A DNA stretch of 64,000 nucleotides from Phaeobacter sp. QD34_24 (lineage in GTDB: Bacteria; Pseudomonadota; Alphaproteobacteria; Rhodobacterales; Rhodobacteraceae), in assembly GCF_028890115.1 (NCBI RefSeq), contig NZ_JARCJD010000006.1, positions 149,625-213,624 of the forward strand, written 5' to 3'. The translations under genes and the position numbers were made by a program. Positions 1-8,982 of this stretch are shown in pieces. The notes below the pieces were generated by a model that ran no database searches, was not told the origin of the DNA, and saw only the letters and a list, made by a program, of their open reading frames with translations. Each line of letters begins with the position of its first letter. Position 1 is the first letter of the stretch.

Positions 1-97
1 TGGCTGCGCCCAACGGATAGCCCGGCGGCGATTGGGCGGGAAATCCTGTCTCCCACAACAATGCAAGAACCACAACAGCACGACAGGGATATGACAG

Positions 98-874
98 ATG
101 AAGGGATTGGACGGCAAGGTTGCCATCATTCCGGGCGGCGCCACCAAGATCGGCGCGGCCATCGCAGAGGCGTTTCGCGCCGCCGGAACAAAAGTGATGA
201 TCGCGGACATCAACGAGGAGGCAGGTCAGGCTCTGGTCGCCGAGGGCATTGCCTTTTGCAAGACCAACCTGCGTGAAGATGCCGATATCGAAGCCTTGGT
301 CAAAGCCACCAAGGAGCAGTTCGGGCGTATCGATTTCCTGGTGAACGTGGCCTGCTCCTATCTGGACAACGGGGCGGAGTCGACGCGGGCCGAGTGGCTG
401 GAAAGCCTGGATGTGAACATCGTCGGCTCGGTCATGCTGATGCAGGCCGCGCGCGAAGAACTGGCCAGGACCAAGGGCGCCATCGTCAATTTCGGCTCCA
501 TCTCGGCGCGCGTCGCGCAGAAGGGGCGCTGGCTCTATCCGGTGTCCAAGGCGGCGATCCTGCAGCTGACGCGCAACCAGGCGATGGATCTGGCCCCCGA
601 TGGCATCCGCGTCAACGCAGTCAGCCCCGGCTGGACCTGGTCCAACATCATGGACGAACTCACCGGTGGCGACCGGGCAAAGACCGACGACGTCGCCAAG
701 CCGTTTCACCTGCTGGGGCGCACCGGCAACCCGGAAGAGGTCGCCAATACGGTGCTGTTCCTCTGCTCGGACGAGGCGGGTTTCATCACCGGCACCGATA
801 TCCGCGTGGACGGCGGCTATACCGCCATGGGGCCCGAACGCGACGAGGAAGCCATCGCCCAGCTGATGGCCTGA
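98..874 (+). CDS. SDR-family NAD(P)-dependent oxidoreductase
   Basis: A 258-residue classical short-chain dehydrogenase. The N-terminal Rossmann glycine motif is present in variant form (PGGATKIG, residues 12-19) and the catalytic Ser about 136, Tyr147 and Lys151 (YPVSK) are visible; the usual NNAG structural motif is replaced by NVAC at 83-86. The C-terminal GTDIRVDGGY block is typical of the family. The start is preceded by AGGGA about ten bases upstream. It lies 35 bp before a flavin monooxygenase on the same strand, so it may oxidise or reduce an alcohol/ketone in the same pathway; the substrate cannot be read from the sequence. Confidence 0.9.
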   Translation: MKGLDGKVAIIPGGATKIGAAIAEAFRAAGTKVMIADINEEAGQALVAEGIAFCKTNLREDADIEALVKATKEQFGRIDFLVNVACSYLDNGAESTRAEWLESLDVNIVGSVMLMQAAREELARTKGAIVNFGSISARVAQKGRWLYPVSKAAILQLTRNQAMDLAPDGIRVNAVSPGWTWSNIMDELTGGDRAKTDDVAKPFHLLGRTGNPEEVANTVLFLCSDEAGFITGTDIRVDGGYTAMGPERDEEAIAQLMA

Positions 875-909
875 ACCGCGCAAAGACAAAAAGACAGGGA
901 ATAACGACA

Positions 910-2145
910 ATGAGAAAGATCACCATCATCGGCGGCGGCCAGTCGGGCCTGCAACTGGGCCTTGGCCTGCTGAAAAAGGGCTACAAGGTGCGTATCGTGC
1001 AGAACCGCACGGGCGAGGACATCAAGGCCGGCCGGGTCATGTCCAGCCAATGCATGTTCGGCGAATCGGTGCAGAACGAGCGCGATCTCGGCATCGATTT
1101 CTGGACCGAGGATCAGTGTCCGCCGGTCGAAGGCATCTCCTTTGCCGTGCCGCACCCGGAACAGGCAGGTGCCAAGGCGATTGACTGGACGGGGAAACTG
1201 GACCGCTTTGCCTATTCGGTGGACCAGCGGGTCAAGATGCCGGTCTGGCTGGATGAATTCGAACGCCTTGGCGGCCAGCTGGTCATCAAGGAGGCCGGGA
1301 TCAGCGATCTGGAGCTTTACGCCCGCGAGGATGACCTGGTGCTGGTCGCCTCGGGCAAGGGCGAGGTCGGGCGTCTGTTCGAACGCGACGCCGAGAAATC
1401 CCCCTATGACGCGCCGATGCGGGCGCTGGCGCTGACCTACGTCAAGGGCATGACCCCGCGCGAGGACCATTCCGCCGTCTGTTTCAACCTGATCCCCGGC
1501 GTGGGCGAATACTTCGTCTTCCCGGCGCTGACCACCACCGGCCCCTGTGAGATCATGGTGTTCGAGGGTGTACCGGGTGGCCCGATGGATTGCTGGGGTG
1601 ATGTGAAATCCCCCGAGCAGCATCTGGCGAAATCAAAGGAGATCCTCTCGACCTTCCTGCCCTGGGAGGCAGAGCGCTGCGCCGATATCGAGCTGACCGA
1701 TGACAACGGCATCCTTGCCGGTCGCTTCCCGCCGACGGTGCGCAAACCGGTGGCAACACTGCCGTCGGGCGCCAAGGTGCTGGGCATCGGCGATGCGGTC
1801 TGTCTCAACGATCCGATCACCGGGCAAGGGTCCAACAATGCCTCCAAGGCGGCGAAGGTCTATATGGACCGGATCCTGGCGCGGGACGATCTGCCCTTTG
1901 ACGAGGCCTGGATGCAGGGCACCTTCAATGCCTATTGGGATTATGCGCAATGGGTGGTGAACTGGACCAATATGATGCTTTTGCCGCCGCCACCACATGT
2001 GCTGAACATCATGGGCACCGCCTGTGGCGAACAGCGTCTGGCCGACCGGATCACCAACGGGTTCGACGATCCGCGTGATTTCTTCCCATGGTTTGCCGAT
2101 CCGCAGGCGGCCGAGGCCTATCTTGCCGAACTCCAGGCGGCCTGA
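910..2145 (+). CDS. StyA-like FAD-dependent monooxygenase (large component)
   Basis: A 411-residue flavoprotein of the styrene/indole monooxygenase type. The N-terminal dinucleotide motif IIGGGQSG (residues 6-13) and a second flavin motif GIGDAVCLNDP near residue 292 are seen, and length matches StyA. In this family the protein uses reduced FAD, supplied by a separate reductase, to epoxidise or hydroxylate an aromatic substrate. The next gene, three bases downstream, is exactly such a reductase. The start ATG at 910 follows a purine-rich AGGGAATAACGACA leader. The substrate is unknown; styrene should not be assumed. Confidence 0.85.
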   Translation: MRKITIIGGGQSGLQLGLGLLKKGYKVRIVQNRTGEDIKAGRVMSSQCMFGESVQNERDLGIDFWTEDQCPPVEGISFAVPHPEQAGAKAIDWTGKLDRFAYSVDQRVKMPVWLDEFERLGGQLVIKEAGISDLELYAREDDLVLVASGKGEVGRLFERDAEKSPYDAPMRALALTYVKGMTPREDHSAVCFNLIPGVGEYFVFPALTTTGPCEIMVFEGVPGGPMDCWGDVKSPEQHLAKSKEILSTFLPWEAERCADIELTDDNGILAGRFPPTVRKPVATLPSGAKVLGIGDAVCLNDPITGQGSNNASKAAKVYMDRILARDDLPFDEAWMQGTFNAYWDYAQWVVNWTNMMLLPPPPHVLNIMGTACGEQRLADRITNGFDDPRDFFPWFADPQAAEAYLAELQAA

Positions 2146-2148
2146 GGC

Positions 2149-2655
2149 ATGAGCATGAGCGTCGATCAAGCCAGCTTCCGCTCGGCCATGGCGCGGTTTC
2201 CGGGGGCGGTGACGGTGATCACCGCCCTGTCGGGACCGGAAGCGGGGGCAGAGCGGCGCGGCATCACCGCCACCGCCGTCTGCTCGGTCTCGGCCGATCC
2301 GCCCAGCCTGCTGGTCTGCGTCAACCGCGCCACCGGCACCCGCGCCGCGATCCACGAGACGGGCCGTTTCAACGTCAACCTTCTGGCCAAGCCGGACGAT
2401 CTCCTGGCGATGCAATTTGCAGGCCAGGGCGGCGTGACCGGAGAGGAGAAATTCGCATGGGGAGACTGGAACGCCGATAGCCGTGGCCTGCCGCGGCTGG
2501 CTTCGGCGCTGTTGTGCTTTTCCTGTGATGTGAGCGAGGCGACCGAGGCGGGCAGCCACACGGTCTTCATCGGGCGGATCACGGACATCGCGCAGGGCGA
2601 AGGCGAGCCGCTGCTCTATGAACGCTCGGGCTTCCAGTGTCTTGCCCCGATCTGA
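2149..2655 (+). CDS. Flavin reductase-like protein (StyB-type small component)
   Basis: A 168-residue FMN/FAD reductase-like (split-barrel) protein. The segment with ARFPGAVTVITA followed by GITATAVCSVSADPP is the family signature for flavin binding. By position, three bases after the monooxygenase stop, it should use NAD(P)H to reduce FAD for that enzyme. Two in-frame ATGs (2149 and 2155) are possible starts. A perfect 9-bp hairpin follows its stop. Confidence 0.85.
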   Translation: MSMSVDQASFRSAMARFPGAVTVITALSGPEAGAERRGITATAVCSVSADPPSLLVCVNRATGTRAAIHETGRFNVNLLAKPDDLLAMQFAGQGGVTGEEKFAWGDWNADSRGLPRLASALLCFSCDVSEATEAGSHTVFIGRITDIAQGEGEPLLYERSGFQCLAPI

Positions 2656-2660
2656 AACCC

Positions 2661-2683
2661 CGGCGGATCGGGAGGATCCGCCG
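2661..2683. terminator. Hairpin between convergent genes
   Basis: Perfect inverted repeat CGGCGGATC-gggag-GATCCGCCG, placed between the convergent flavin reductase (ends 2655) and the hfaD-like gene (ends 2695). There is no clean T-tract on either side, so it may be a bidirectional or Rho-assisted terminator or an RNA-stabilising hairpin. Confidence 0.5.
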
Positions 2684-2694
2684 AGACTGGCGTA

Positions 2695-3231
2695 TTAGTT
2701 CAAAACCGCGTTGGTCACCGTCAGCGAGTTTCCGATCGCCGCGGCGGTGACTGCGGCGGCGTTGGTGACCTGACCGCTGACAGAGGCGGTGATCGCGCCG
2801 GTGTTGAGCTGCCCCATAGCCGAATGGACGCCGGTTGCTCCGCTCAGGTTGAGGCTGGCCGAGTTGCCGATAGCGGCCACTGTCACGGTGGCATCGGTGA
2901 CCGATCCGCTGAGCGTGGCCAGGGTCGCGCCAAGGTTCGCTTGCTGCACGGCGGTCCCCAGGTCCGACGTCAGCGAGTTAGCGATGGCGGCCACTGTCAC
3001 GGCCGAGTTCACGGCGTCACTGGCGGTGATCGTCGCCTCTTCGGAGATCTCGGCAGTGACATCGCCAAGGTTCAGCTGGCCGTTGAGAGCCATGGTCTGG
3101 GAGACAGCCGTTTCAACGCTGAGGTTGATGTCGCTCAGAAGGCCATTGCCGTTTCCGTTTCCGTTGTTGTCGGCCAGGGCCGGGGCCGCCAGGCAGGTCA
3201 GTGCCGCGCAGGTGATCAGTTTCATCTTCAT
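2695..3231 (-). CDS. Secreted repetitive protein, HfaD-like position
   Basis: A 178-residue protein with a clear signal peptide (MKMKLITCAALTCLAAPALA) followed by an Asn/Gly run (NNGNGNGNG) and then a low-complexity Ala/Val/Thr/Asn region. The latter is made of imperfect repeats: a block starting VTVAAIANSLT, again VTVAAIGNSAS, and again AVTAAAIGNSLT, with QxNxGA in between. This regular pattern suggests a beta-rich surface protein. It is the third gene of a set with an HfaA-like and a CsgG/HfaB-like gene, the position of the holdfast anchor HfaD in Caulobacter; assignment rests on context and composition, since it is shorter than Caulobacter HfaD. Start chosen at the signal peptide; an upstream in-frame extension lacks one. 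Confidence 0.6.
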   Translation of the reverse strand: MKMKLITCAALTCLAAPALADNNGNGNGNGLLSDINLSVETAVSQTMALNGQLNLGDVTAEISEEATITASDAVNSAVTVAAIANSLTSDLGTAVQQANLGATLATLSGSVTDATVTVAAIGNSASLNLSGATGVHSAMGQLNTGAITASVSGQVTNAAAVTAAAIGNSLTVTNAVLN

Positions 3232-3247
3232 CGGGTGTTCCACTCGT

Positions 3248-4087
3248 TCAAAGGGTTTGGGGTTGGGATGCCGGGGTCTCCAGGTCCAACACGCAGACCT
3301 CCGGATCAATCTGCAGATGGGTGCGTGTCAGGTCCGCGACGGCCTTTTCGATCATCGCCCGAACCGCCATCTGCATCGGTTCCAGCGCCCGTTCGGAAAC
3401 GGAGAGATCGAAAAGGTGATCGTCGAAGAATTCAAAGACCCCGGCGCGTACTTCGCGGCCGATGATCTGTTTCTGGTAGCTGACCACATCGACCACCCTC
3501 AGGCTTTGGGTCTCTACCAGCCGCAGGTCGATCGCCACGTTCATCACGTAGACCTGCGAACCGAAGCCGCCATTGCCTGCCAGGAGATCGACCGCGCTGG
3601 AGCCGATATTGTAGTTCAGCTCGGTAATACCGCCGAGCAGCACCAGGTCACTGCCGAGGACGCTGGCGGGCCGGATGTCGCGCACGGCGCCATCGTCTTC
3701 GATAAGGTTGTTGTTGGCCAGCTTCAGCTCATCCGTGGCCACGGCGGTGTCCAGCCGCTCCACCAGCGGCAGCCCGATCCGGTCCAGCGCCGAGATCGCC
3801 ATCAGCGATGCCCCCTGCGTGACCCGCCGCCCGCCAAGGTTGTCGGAATACTTGCCGGTATAGTCGGTGATGGCGCCAACCGCGATCCGGGGCGCGGTTT
3901 TCCTCTCCACATGATCGGAAAGGCAGGTCAAGGCCTTGCTATAGGGTGTTTCATTGCCGATCACCGGAGCCGTTCCGATGGGGGTGACGTATTGGCCCTG
4001 CGCATCCGGGCGCATTGTCACCGAACAGGCGCTGAGCACCAGGAGCACAGGCCCGAACAGAGCGGATATGCGCGACCGGCTACTCAA
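3248..4087 (-). CDS. hfaB: CsgG/HfaB-family outer-membrane lipoprotein
   Basis: A 279-residue CsgG-family protein. It begins with a lipoprotein signal (lipobox LSAC, Cys at about 21) and carries family segments such as APRIAVGAITDYTGKY and the C-terminal amphipathic stretch with SYQKQIIGREV. CsgG proteins form nonameric outer-membrane pores secreting curli-type subunits; HfaB is the version that anchors holdfast. The most likely start is a TTG at 4087 that overlaps the end of the upstream gene by eight bases, indicating translational coupling. Both neighbours encode small secreted proteins, its probable clients. Confidence 0.8.
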   Translation of the reverse strand: MSSRSRISALFGPVLLVLSACSVTMRPDAQGQYVTPIGTAPVIGNETPYSKALTCLSDHVERKTAPRIAVGAITDYTGKYSDNLGGRRVTQGASLMAISALDRIGLPLVERLDTAVATDELKLANNNLIEDDGAVRDIRPASVLGSDLVLLGGITELNYNIGSSAVDLLAGNGGFGSQVYVMNVAIDLRLVETQSLRVVDVVSYQKQIIGREVRAGVFEFFDDHLFDLSVSERALEPMQMAVRAMIEKAVADLTRTHLQIDPEVCVLDLETPASQPQTL

Positions 4088-4436
4088 GGTTCAGCCTGCC
4101 ATTGAGACTGTCAGCGGCGATCACGGCGCCAGAGTTCGTCTGCTCTGCGTTCAGGATGATGGTATTGCCCGATCCGCTTTGCACGATCGAGATCGTATTG
4201 GCGATTGCCCCGATCGAGCGGCTTTGCGCTGCGGCGCCAAGAGCGCTGCCGGTCGAGATGATCCGGTTGAAATTCGCATCGCGCTGCGGCGTGATCGGGA
4301 TTTCGAAGAGCGTGCCGCCATCATCGGCGCGGGCCGGGGAGGCCCCCGCCACGGCGATGACCCCAAGGATCACCGCTGCAGGTAGTCTGCAACAGAGGTT
4401 TGCGGTTTGGCTGTTCGGCGAAGGCGACCGTCTCAT
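4080..4436 (-). CDS. hfaA: HfaA-like secreted curlin-type protein
   Basis: A 118-residue protein with an N-terminal signal peptide ending around ASPARA (residue 37). The mature part contains a curlin-like stretch SIVQSGSGNTIILNAEQ, matching the S-x2-Q-x-G-x2-N-x5-Q spacing of amyloid curlin repeats but only once. It is followed with an 8-bp overlap by the CsgG/HfaB gene. HfaA in stalked bacteria is a small surface protein that forms stable multimers and anchors the holdfast. RBS AAAGGG lies about nine bases before the ATG. Name given from context plus motif; a generic curlin-like subunit is the alternative. Confidence 0.65.
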   Translation of the reverse strand: MRRSPSPNSQTANLCCRLPAAVILGVIAVAGASPARADDGGTLFEIPITPQRDANFNRIISTGSALGAAAQSRSIGAIANTISIVQSGSGNTIILNAEQTNSGAVIAADSLNGRLNLE

Positions 4437-4641
4437 GTCGAAGACCCTTTCTTGTGCCGGGCGCGGGCCGACAGGCTTCGATTTGAGAATAATTTGAAAA
4501 GAATTTGCTGTATGTCCCGCCTAGGGTCAGGACCAGCCCCTAAAGGTAGCGGCTCTTCTATTCCATCGGTATCATCTGGCGCAGAAGAACCCCTCAGTTA
4601 TCCTTAATTGCTGTGAGTCGCAGACGCTGGCGGGCGGGGGG

Positions 4642-5577
4642 TCAATATCCCCGCGCCCGGTCCACCTCATGCAAGAGCGCCTGTCCGGCCTCAAGGCGGC
4701 GCAGATTCTCCACCACATCAGCCAGGGCATCGCCCAGATGCCAGCCCGACACATGCGGCGTGATGGTCACTGAAGGATGGCGCCAGAGGGGATCGTCCTG
4801 GGGCAGGGGTTCCGTGCACAGCACATCCAGCACCGCATGGCCGGGCGTGCCGCGATTCAGGGCGGCGATCAGGGCGGCCTCATCAATCAGATCGCCGCGC
4901 CCGGCGTTGATCAGCATGGCGCCGGGCTTCATGGCGGCCAGCATCTCGGGGCCCATCAGGCCGCGTGTTTCAGAGGTCGAAGGCAGGATGGCGCAGACAT
5001 AATCGCATTGGCCCAGCATCCCCGGCAGGGCGTCCGCGCCGTGATGACAGGTGATGCCTTCGATCCCTTTTGCCGAGCGGCTCCAGCCGTGTACCTGAAA
5101 GCCGAGGCCTGCCATCAGCCGCGCCGTCAGCCCGCCGATATGACCCAAGCCCAACACGCCCACGGTTGTCATATGGGTGCGTTTCGGGGCCACCGGATCC
5201 CAATGGGCCCGGGCCTGCGCCTCGGCGTGGTGCAGGAGATTACGTTGTGCGCGCAGAACATAGGCAAGACAGTATTCCGCGATCTCGCGGGCGGGCTCCT
5301 CGGGCTTCAGCCGCGCCACGCGCACATGGGGCGCCACTGTGGGATGATTGACGATGGTTTCGACGCCCGCACCCAGTTTCTGCACCAGCTTCAGGTTCGG
5401 CAGGCGTGCGGCGATATCTGTCTTGAGGGTCGAGACCGCCAGCATGGTGATCTCATCCAGGTTGCCGGGGCTGGATGCGGGGCGGATATCGGCGCCGGGG
5501 GCCAGCGCGCGCAGCTCCTCTGCCAGATCCTCTTCGCTGTACCAGCCGCCATGTCCGATGCTGATGAGTAGTGCCAT
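4642..5577 (-). CDS. D-isomer-specific 2-hydroxyacid dehydrogenase (GhrA-like)
   Basis: A 311-residue NAD(P)H-dependent reductase of the glyoxylate/hydroxypyruvate reductase A type. The nucleotide motif GLGHIG is at 143-148, and the catalytic Arg227 (NAGRGD), Glu256 and His275 (TPHVSGWH) are all present. Likely reduces glyoxylate or hydroxypyruvate in the cytoplasm. The start at 5577 is chosen because MALLISIGHGG is the family N-terminus and GAGGGAC lies upstream; a longer in-frame extension reads like non-coding sequence. It is divergent from the acyl-CoA dehydrogenase at 5702. Confidence 0.88.
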   Translation of the reverse strand: MALLISIGHGGWYSEEDLAEELRALAPGADIRPASSPGNLDEITMLAVSTLKTDIAARLPNLKLVQKLGAGVETIVNHPTVAPHVRVARLKPEEPAREIAEYCLAYVLRAQRNLLHHAEAQARAHWDPVAPKRTHMTTVGVLGLGHIGGLTARLMAGLGFQVHGWSRSAKGIEGITCHHGADALPGMLGQCDYVCAILPSTSETRGLMGPEMLAAMKPGAMLINAGRGDLIDEAALIAALNRGTPGHAVLDVLCTEPLPQDDPLWRHPSVTITPHVSGWHLGDALADVVENLRRLEAGQALLHEVDRARGY

Positions 5578-5701
5578 TTTCGATAGTCCCTCGTCTTTGT
5601 GCCGTACGGTCAGCCTGTTACGTTCCGTCACAGTGCTGGACAGTCTTCCACGGACTAAGCCATGGTTTCGACCAAAGCGAAAGTCGTGAGGGAGGACGGT
5701 C

Positions 5702-6937
5702 ATGGATATGAATTTCGGAATGCGGGAGGAGAACCGCAAGCTGCTTGATCGGGTCGCGGCCATGGTGCGCGACGAGATCATGCCGCTGGAGGCAGAATAC
5801 CAGGCCGAGATCGGCAAGGGAGACCGCTGGACCTATACCGAACGGCAGGCCGAGATCCTTGAGGGGCTGAAGGCCAAGGCGAAGGCCGCCGGTCTGTGGA
5901 ACTTCTGGCTGACCGACAGCGACCGGGGCTTTGGCCTTACCACTGTGGAATACGCGCATTTCGCCGAGGAAATGGGCAAGACCCCGCTGGGATCCGAAGT
6001 GTTCAACTGTTCGGCACCGGATACCGGCAACATGGAAGTCTTTGAGCGCTACGGCACTGAAGCAATGAAGAAACAGTGGCTGGCGCCGCTGCTTGAGGGC
6101 GAGATCCGCTCCGCCTACCTGATGACCGAGCCGGACGTCGCCTCGTCCGATGCAACCAATATCGACATGTCCTGCGTGCGCGATGGCGATGACTACGTGC
6201 TGAATGGCGAGAAGTACTGGGCCTCGGGTGCAGGTGATCCGCGCTGCAAGGTCTATATCGTGATGGTGCGCACGGGCGGTGACGATCTGCCCAAACACGG
6301 GCGCCATTCGATGATCGTGGTGGCAGCCGACACGCCGGGCATCGAGATCCTGCGCCCGATGGAGGTCTTCGGCCATGACGATGCGCCCCACGGCCACATG
6401 CATCTGCGCTTCACCAATGTCCGCGTTCCGGCCGAGAACCTGCTGGTCGGCGAAGGGCGCGGCTTCGAGATCGCGCAGGGGCGTCTTGGGCCGGGCCGCA
6501 TCCACCACTGCATGCGCTCGATCGGTCAGGCCGAGGCGGCGCTGGAGCTGATGTGCCGCCGCTCGCTCGAGAAAGAAGCCTTTGGCAAGAAACTGGCGCA
6601 GCTCGGCGCCAACTACGACATCATCGCCGAATGCCGCATGGAGATCGAGATGGCCCGGCTTCTGTGCCTCAAGGCCGCCTGGATGATGGATCAGGGTGAT
6701 GCGCGCGCCGCGGCGCCGCATATCTCGCAGATCAAGGTGGTGGCTCCGCGCGTGGCGCTGAAGGTGCTGGATGAGGCGATGCAGATGTATGGCGGCCAGG
6801 GCATTTCCCAGGACACGCCGCTGGCCATGGGCTGGACCTGGCAGCGCGCGCTGCGCTTTGCCGATGGGCCGGATGCGGTGCACCGCCGCCAGGTGGCACG
6901 GACCGAGCTGAAGAAATACACGCAGGAAAAGGTCTGA
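5702..6937 (+). CDS. Acyl-CoA dehydrogenase family protein
   Basis: A 411-residue FAD enzyme of the acyl-CoA dehydrogenase superfamily, resembling the ACAD10/11-like bacterial group. The central flavin/substrate segments (LMTEPDVASSDATN, NGEKYWASGAGDPR) and the C-terminal MQMYGGQGISQDTPLA block are intact. It would introduce a 2,3-double bond into an acyl-CoA in beta-oxidation-type catabolism. An acyl-thioesterase-like gene follows five bases downstream, suggesting a joint role in acyl-CoA turnover; chain length is not predictable. Confidence 0.9.
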   Translation: MDMNFGMREENRKLLDRVAAMVRDEIMPLEAEYQAEIGKGDRWTYTERQAEILEGLKAKAKAAGLWNFWLTDSDRGFGLTTVEYAHFAEEMGKTPLGSEVFNCSAPDTGNMEVFERYGTEAMKKQWLAPLLEGEIRSAYLMTEPDVASSDATNIDMSCVRDGDDYVLNGEKYWASGAGDPRCKVYIVMVRTGGDDLPKHGRHSMIVVAADTPGIEILRPMEVFGHDDAPHGHMHLRFTNVRVPAENLLVGEGRGFEIAQGRLGPGRIHHCMRSIGQAEAALELMCRRSLEKEAFGKKLAQLGANYDIIAECRMEIEMARLLCLKAAWMMDQGDARAAAPHISQIKVVAPRVALKVLDEAMQMYGGQGISQDTPLAMGWTWQRALRFADGPDAVHRRQVARTELKKYTQEKV

Positions 6938-6942
6938 TTCCC

Positions 6943-7743
6943 ATGAAGGATGCGCTGTCGGCGGTGCCGTTTTTCTCGCAATCTGCCGATGGCGTGTTTG
7001 TTGGAAACGATACCGCCCGCGGCCCCTGGTCTCCGGAGCACTGCCACGCAGGTCCGGTGACCGGACTGGTGGCACGCGCCGCCGAGCGTGAGATCGGGGC
7101 AGAGAAGATGCTGGCCCGCCTGACGCTGGATATCCTGCGACCGCTGCCTCTGGCGGGGCTGGTTGTCGCGGCCGAGACCACGCGCCACACGCGCACGCTG
7201 GCGACCACATCGGTCACGGTGCATGATTTCGACGGCACGCTCTGCGTTCAGGCGACAACGATGCACCTGGTGCGCAAGGACCTGGGCGCGGTGCCAACGG
7301 CCCCCGTGACGCCGCTGCGGTTCGAGGAGGCGGTGCCGGGGCAGTTCTTCCCGGACCGTGGGCCGCACCAGAAGCCGTTTTTCGCGGATTTCATAGAGGT
7401 CGCCTACCCGCCGGGGTTCTCGGTTGGCGTGGGGCCAAAGACCATGTGGATGCGCGCACCCCGTCTCCTGGAGGGGGAAGAGCAGTCCCCGGTTCAGTCG
7501 ATGTGCGCCCTTGCGGATTGCGGCAACGGGATTTCCTGGAACGCACGCCCATCCGAGATGGGCTTCATGAACACGGATCTGACGCTGCACATCCACCGCG
7601 CCCCCGAAAGCGACTGGTTGGCGTCGGAGTCGGTGTCGCACTGGCATGGCACCGGGATCGGCATGTCGCAATCGGTGCTGCATGACACCAGGGGTCCGAT
7701 TGCCACCGCGCTGCAAACATTGGTGCTGCACCCACCGTCCTGA
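6943..7743 (+). CDS. Thioesterase family protein (double-hotdog, TesB-like)
   Basis: A 266-residue protein with the pattern of a tandem hotdog acyl-CoA thioesterase: an N-terminal half beginning FFSQSADGVFVGNDTARGPW and a C-terminal half ending in WLASESVSHWHGTGIGMSQ, where the catalytic Asp/Thr/Gln region of TesB-like enzymes lies. It is in an apparent operon with the acyl-CoA dehydrogenase five bases upstream. Substrate unknown. Directly after its stop begins the first large structured repeat. Confidence 0.75.
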   Translation: MKDALSAVPFFSQSADGVFVGNDTARGPWSPEHCHAGPVTGLVARAAEREIGAEKMLARLTLDILRPLPLAGLVVAAETTRHTRTLATTSVTVHDFDGTLCVQATTMHLVRKDLGAVPTAPVTPLRFEEAVPGQFFPDRGPHQKPFFADFIEVAYPPGFSVGVGPKTMWMRAPRLLEGEEQSPVQSMCALADCGNGISWNARPSEMGFMNTDLTLHIHRAPESDWLASESVSHWHGTGIGMSQSVLHDTRGPIATALQTLVLHPPS

Positions 7744-7750
7744 ATGGGCC

Positions 7751-8044
7751 GGGGCTCCCGCCCATTCGCGACATTCTGTTGAATGCCGCTCACGGTTGGG
7801 CCTGGCGCCGCTGGCGCGGCGCGGGGGGCTGGGGAAGCGGTTCAGGGGCTGGTCTGCCCCTGAACGCGCCATTGCGATTTTGTCGAAGAGTGCCGCCTCA
7901 AGGGTAAACCGCGCGTGCCGCGCGGCGGCCTTGCCGCCCTTGACCCGGCTTTCGTGGGGTGGAAGTGCGCCGCGGTAGCGGCGCCGGGCCCAAGGCTTTT
8001 TGCTGCATCTTCGATGCGGGGGAAAGGCGCGGGAGCCATCCCCG
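7751..8044. repeat. Structured intergenic element, copy 1 (complete)
   Basis: Fills the whole 311-bp gap between the convergent thioesterase and truA genes. In order: left arm starting GGCTCCCGC; hairpin GCGCCGC-TGGC-GCGGCGC (7805-7822); hairpin GTTCAGGGGC-tggtct-GCCCCTGAAC (7840-7865); a three-way junction closed by TCAAGGG (7898-7904) and CCCTTGA (7937-7943) containing CCGCGCG-tgc-CGCGCGG (7909-7925) and CGGC-ctt-GCCG (7926-7936); then an inverted right arm with GCGCCGC-GGTA-GCGGCGC (7967-7984), GCATC-ttc-GATGC (8005-8017) and GCGCGGGAGCC. The right arm is the reverse complement of the left arm in sequence and order. Confidence 0.85.
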
Positions 8045-8054
8045 CTTCGTGGGA

Positions 8055-8837
8055 CTAGCGAGGTGTGTCTTCGGGAAAGACCGGATCTGGGTAGTCGACG
8101 CGTGCAAGGTAGAGGCCCTGTCCGGGGCAGACCGGGCCGCAGGCGGCGCGATCGCAGGCCTCTAGCGCGGACTTTACATCAGCAGGGGACCAGCTGCCTG
8201 CGCCGACACGTTCCAGAGTGCCTACGAAGCTGCGCACCTGATTGTGCAGGAAGCTGCGGGCGCGTACGTGGAAGTGCACCTCGGGTCCGGTGAAACCTGT
8301 CACGCGTTCCACCCGCAGCTCGTCCAGCGTCTTGACCGGGCTTTGCGCCTGGCAGATGGACGAGCGGAAGGTGGTGAAATCGTGCCGCCCCAGGAGGTTG
8401 TTCGCCGCCTCCTGCATCGCTGCCACATCCAGATCATGGGATATCTGCCAGACCTGTCCCGCCTCATGGGTGGCCGGGGCGCGGCGCATCAGGAGGCGGA
8501 AGAGATACTGCCGTTCAACTGCCGTGAACCTTGCATGCCAGTCATCCGCGACCCTGGCGCAGGCGGTGATCGCCACCGGTGCCGGTTTCAGGTGATAGTT
8601 CAGCGCTTCGGACAGGCGGAAGGGATCCCAGTCCTTTTGCAGGTCGCAATGGGCCACTTGTCCCAGCGCGTGAACGCCCGCATCGGTGCGCCCGGCGGCG
8701 GCGATGGTATGCTCGCCCGGTTCCAGCCGCGCCAGCGCAGCCTCGATCGCCCCCTGTACCGAGGGCTGATCCTTCTGTCGTTGCCAGCCCGCGAAAGGGG
8801 CGCCGTGATATTCGACTTTCAATGCAAAACGCGCCAT
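8055..8837 (-). CDS. truA: tRNA pseudouridine synthase A
   Basis: A 260-residue TruA, which converts U38-U40 of the tRNA anticodon arm to pseudouridine. The catalytic Asp52 sits in the invariant [12 protein letters not shown] motif; the start [19 protein letters not shown] is the standard N-terminus. Length is normal for the family. Convergent with the thioesterase and divergent from the ycjX-like gene. Confidence 0.97.
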   Translation of the reverse strand: MARFALKVEYHGAPFAGWQRQKDQPSVQGAIEAALARLEPGEHTIAAAGRTDAGVHALGQVAHCDLQKDWDPFRLSEALNYHLKPAPVAITACARVADDWHARFTAVERQYLFRLLMRRAPATHEAGQVWQISHDLDVAAMQEAANNLLGRHDFTTFRSSICQAQSPVKTLDELRVERVTGFTGPEVHFHVRARSFLHNQVRSFVGTLERVGAGSWSPADVKSALEACDRAACGPVCPGQGLYLARVDYPDPVFPEDTPR

Positions 8838-8982
8838 GGCGGGGCGATAGCGCGGGCTGCGGCGCGAGACAAGCCCCTTGCCGCTGCGGCGCTCTGCACT
8901 GGTAACCCCGGGCCGGGCTGCCTATCTTGGTCCTGTCGGCGGAAAGGCCGGATCAGAATGCAAGGCAACAGAAGGCAGGCGC

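Noticed and set aside
7744..8044. CRISPR-like repeat array
   Set aside because: Repeats are inverted and nested, not equally spaced direct repeats with spacers, and no cas genes are present.
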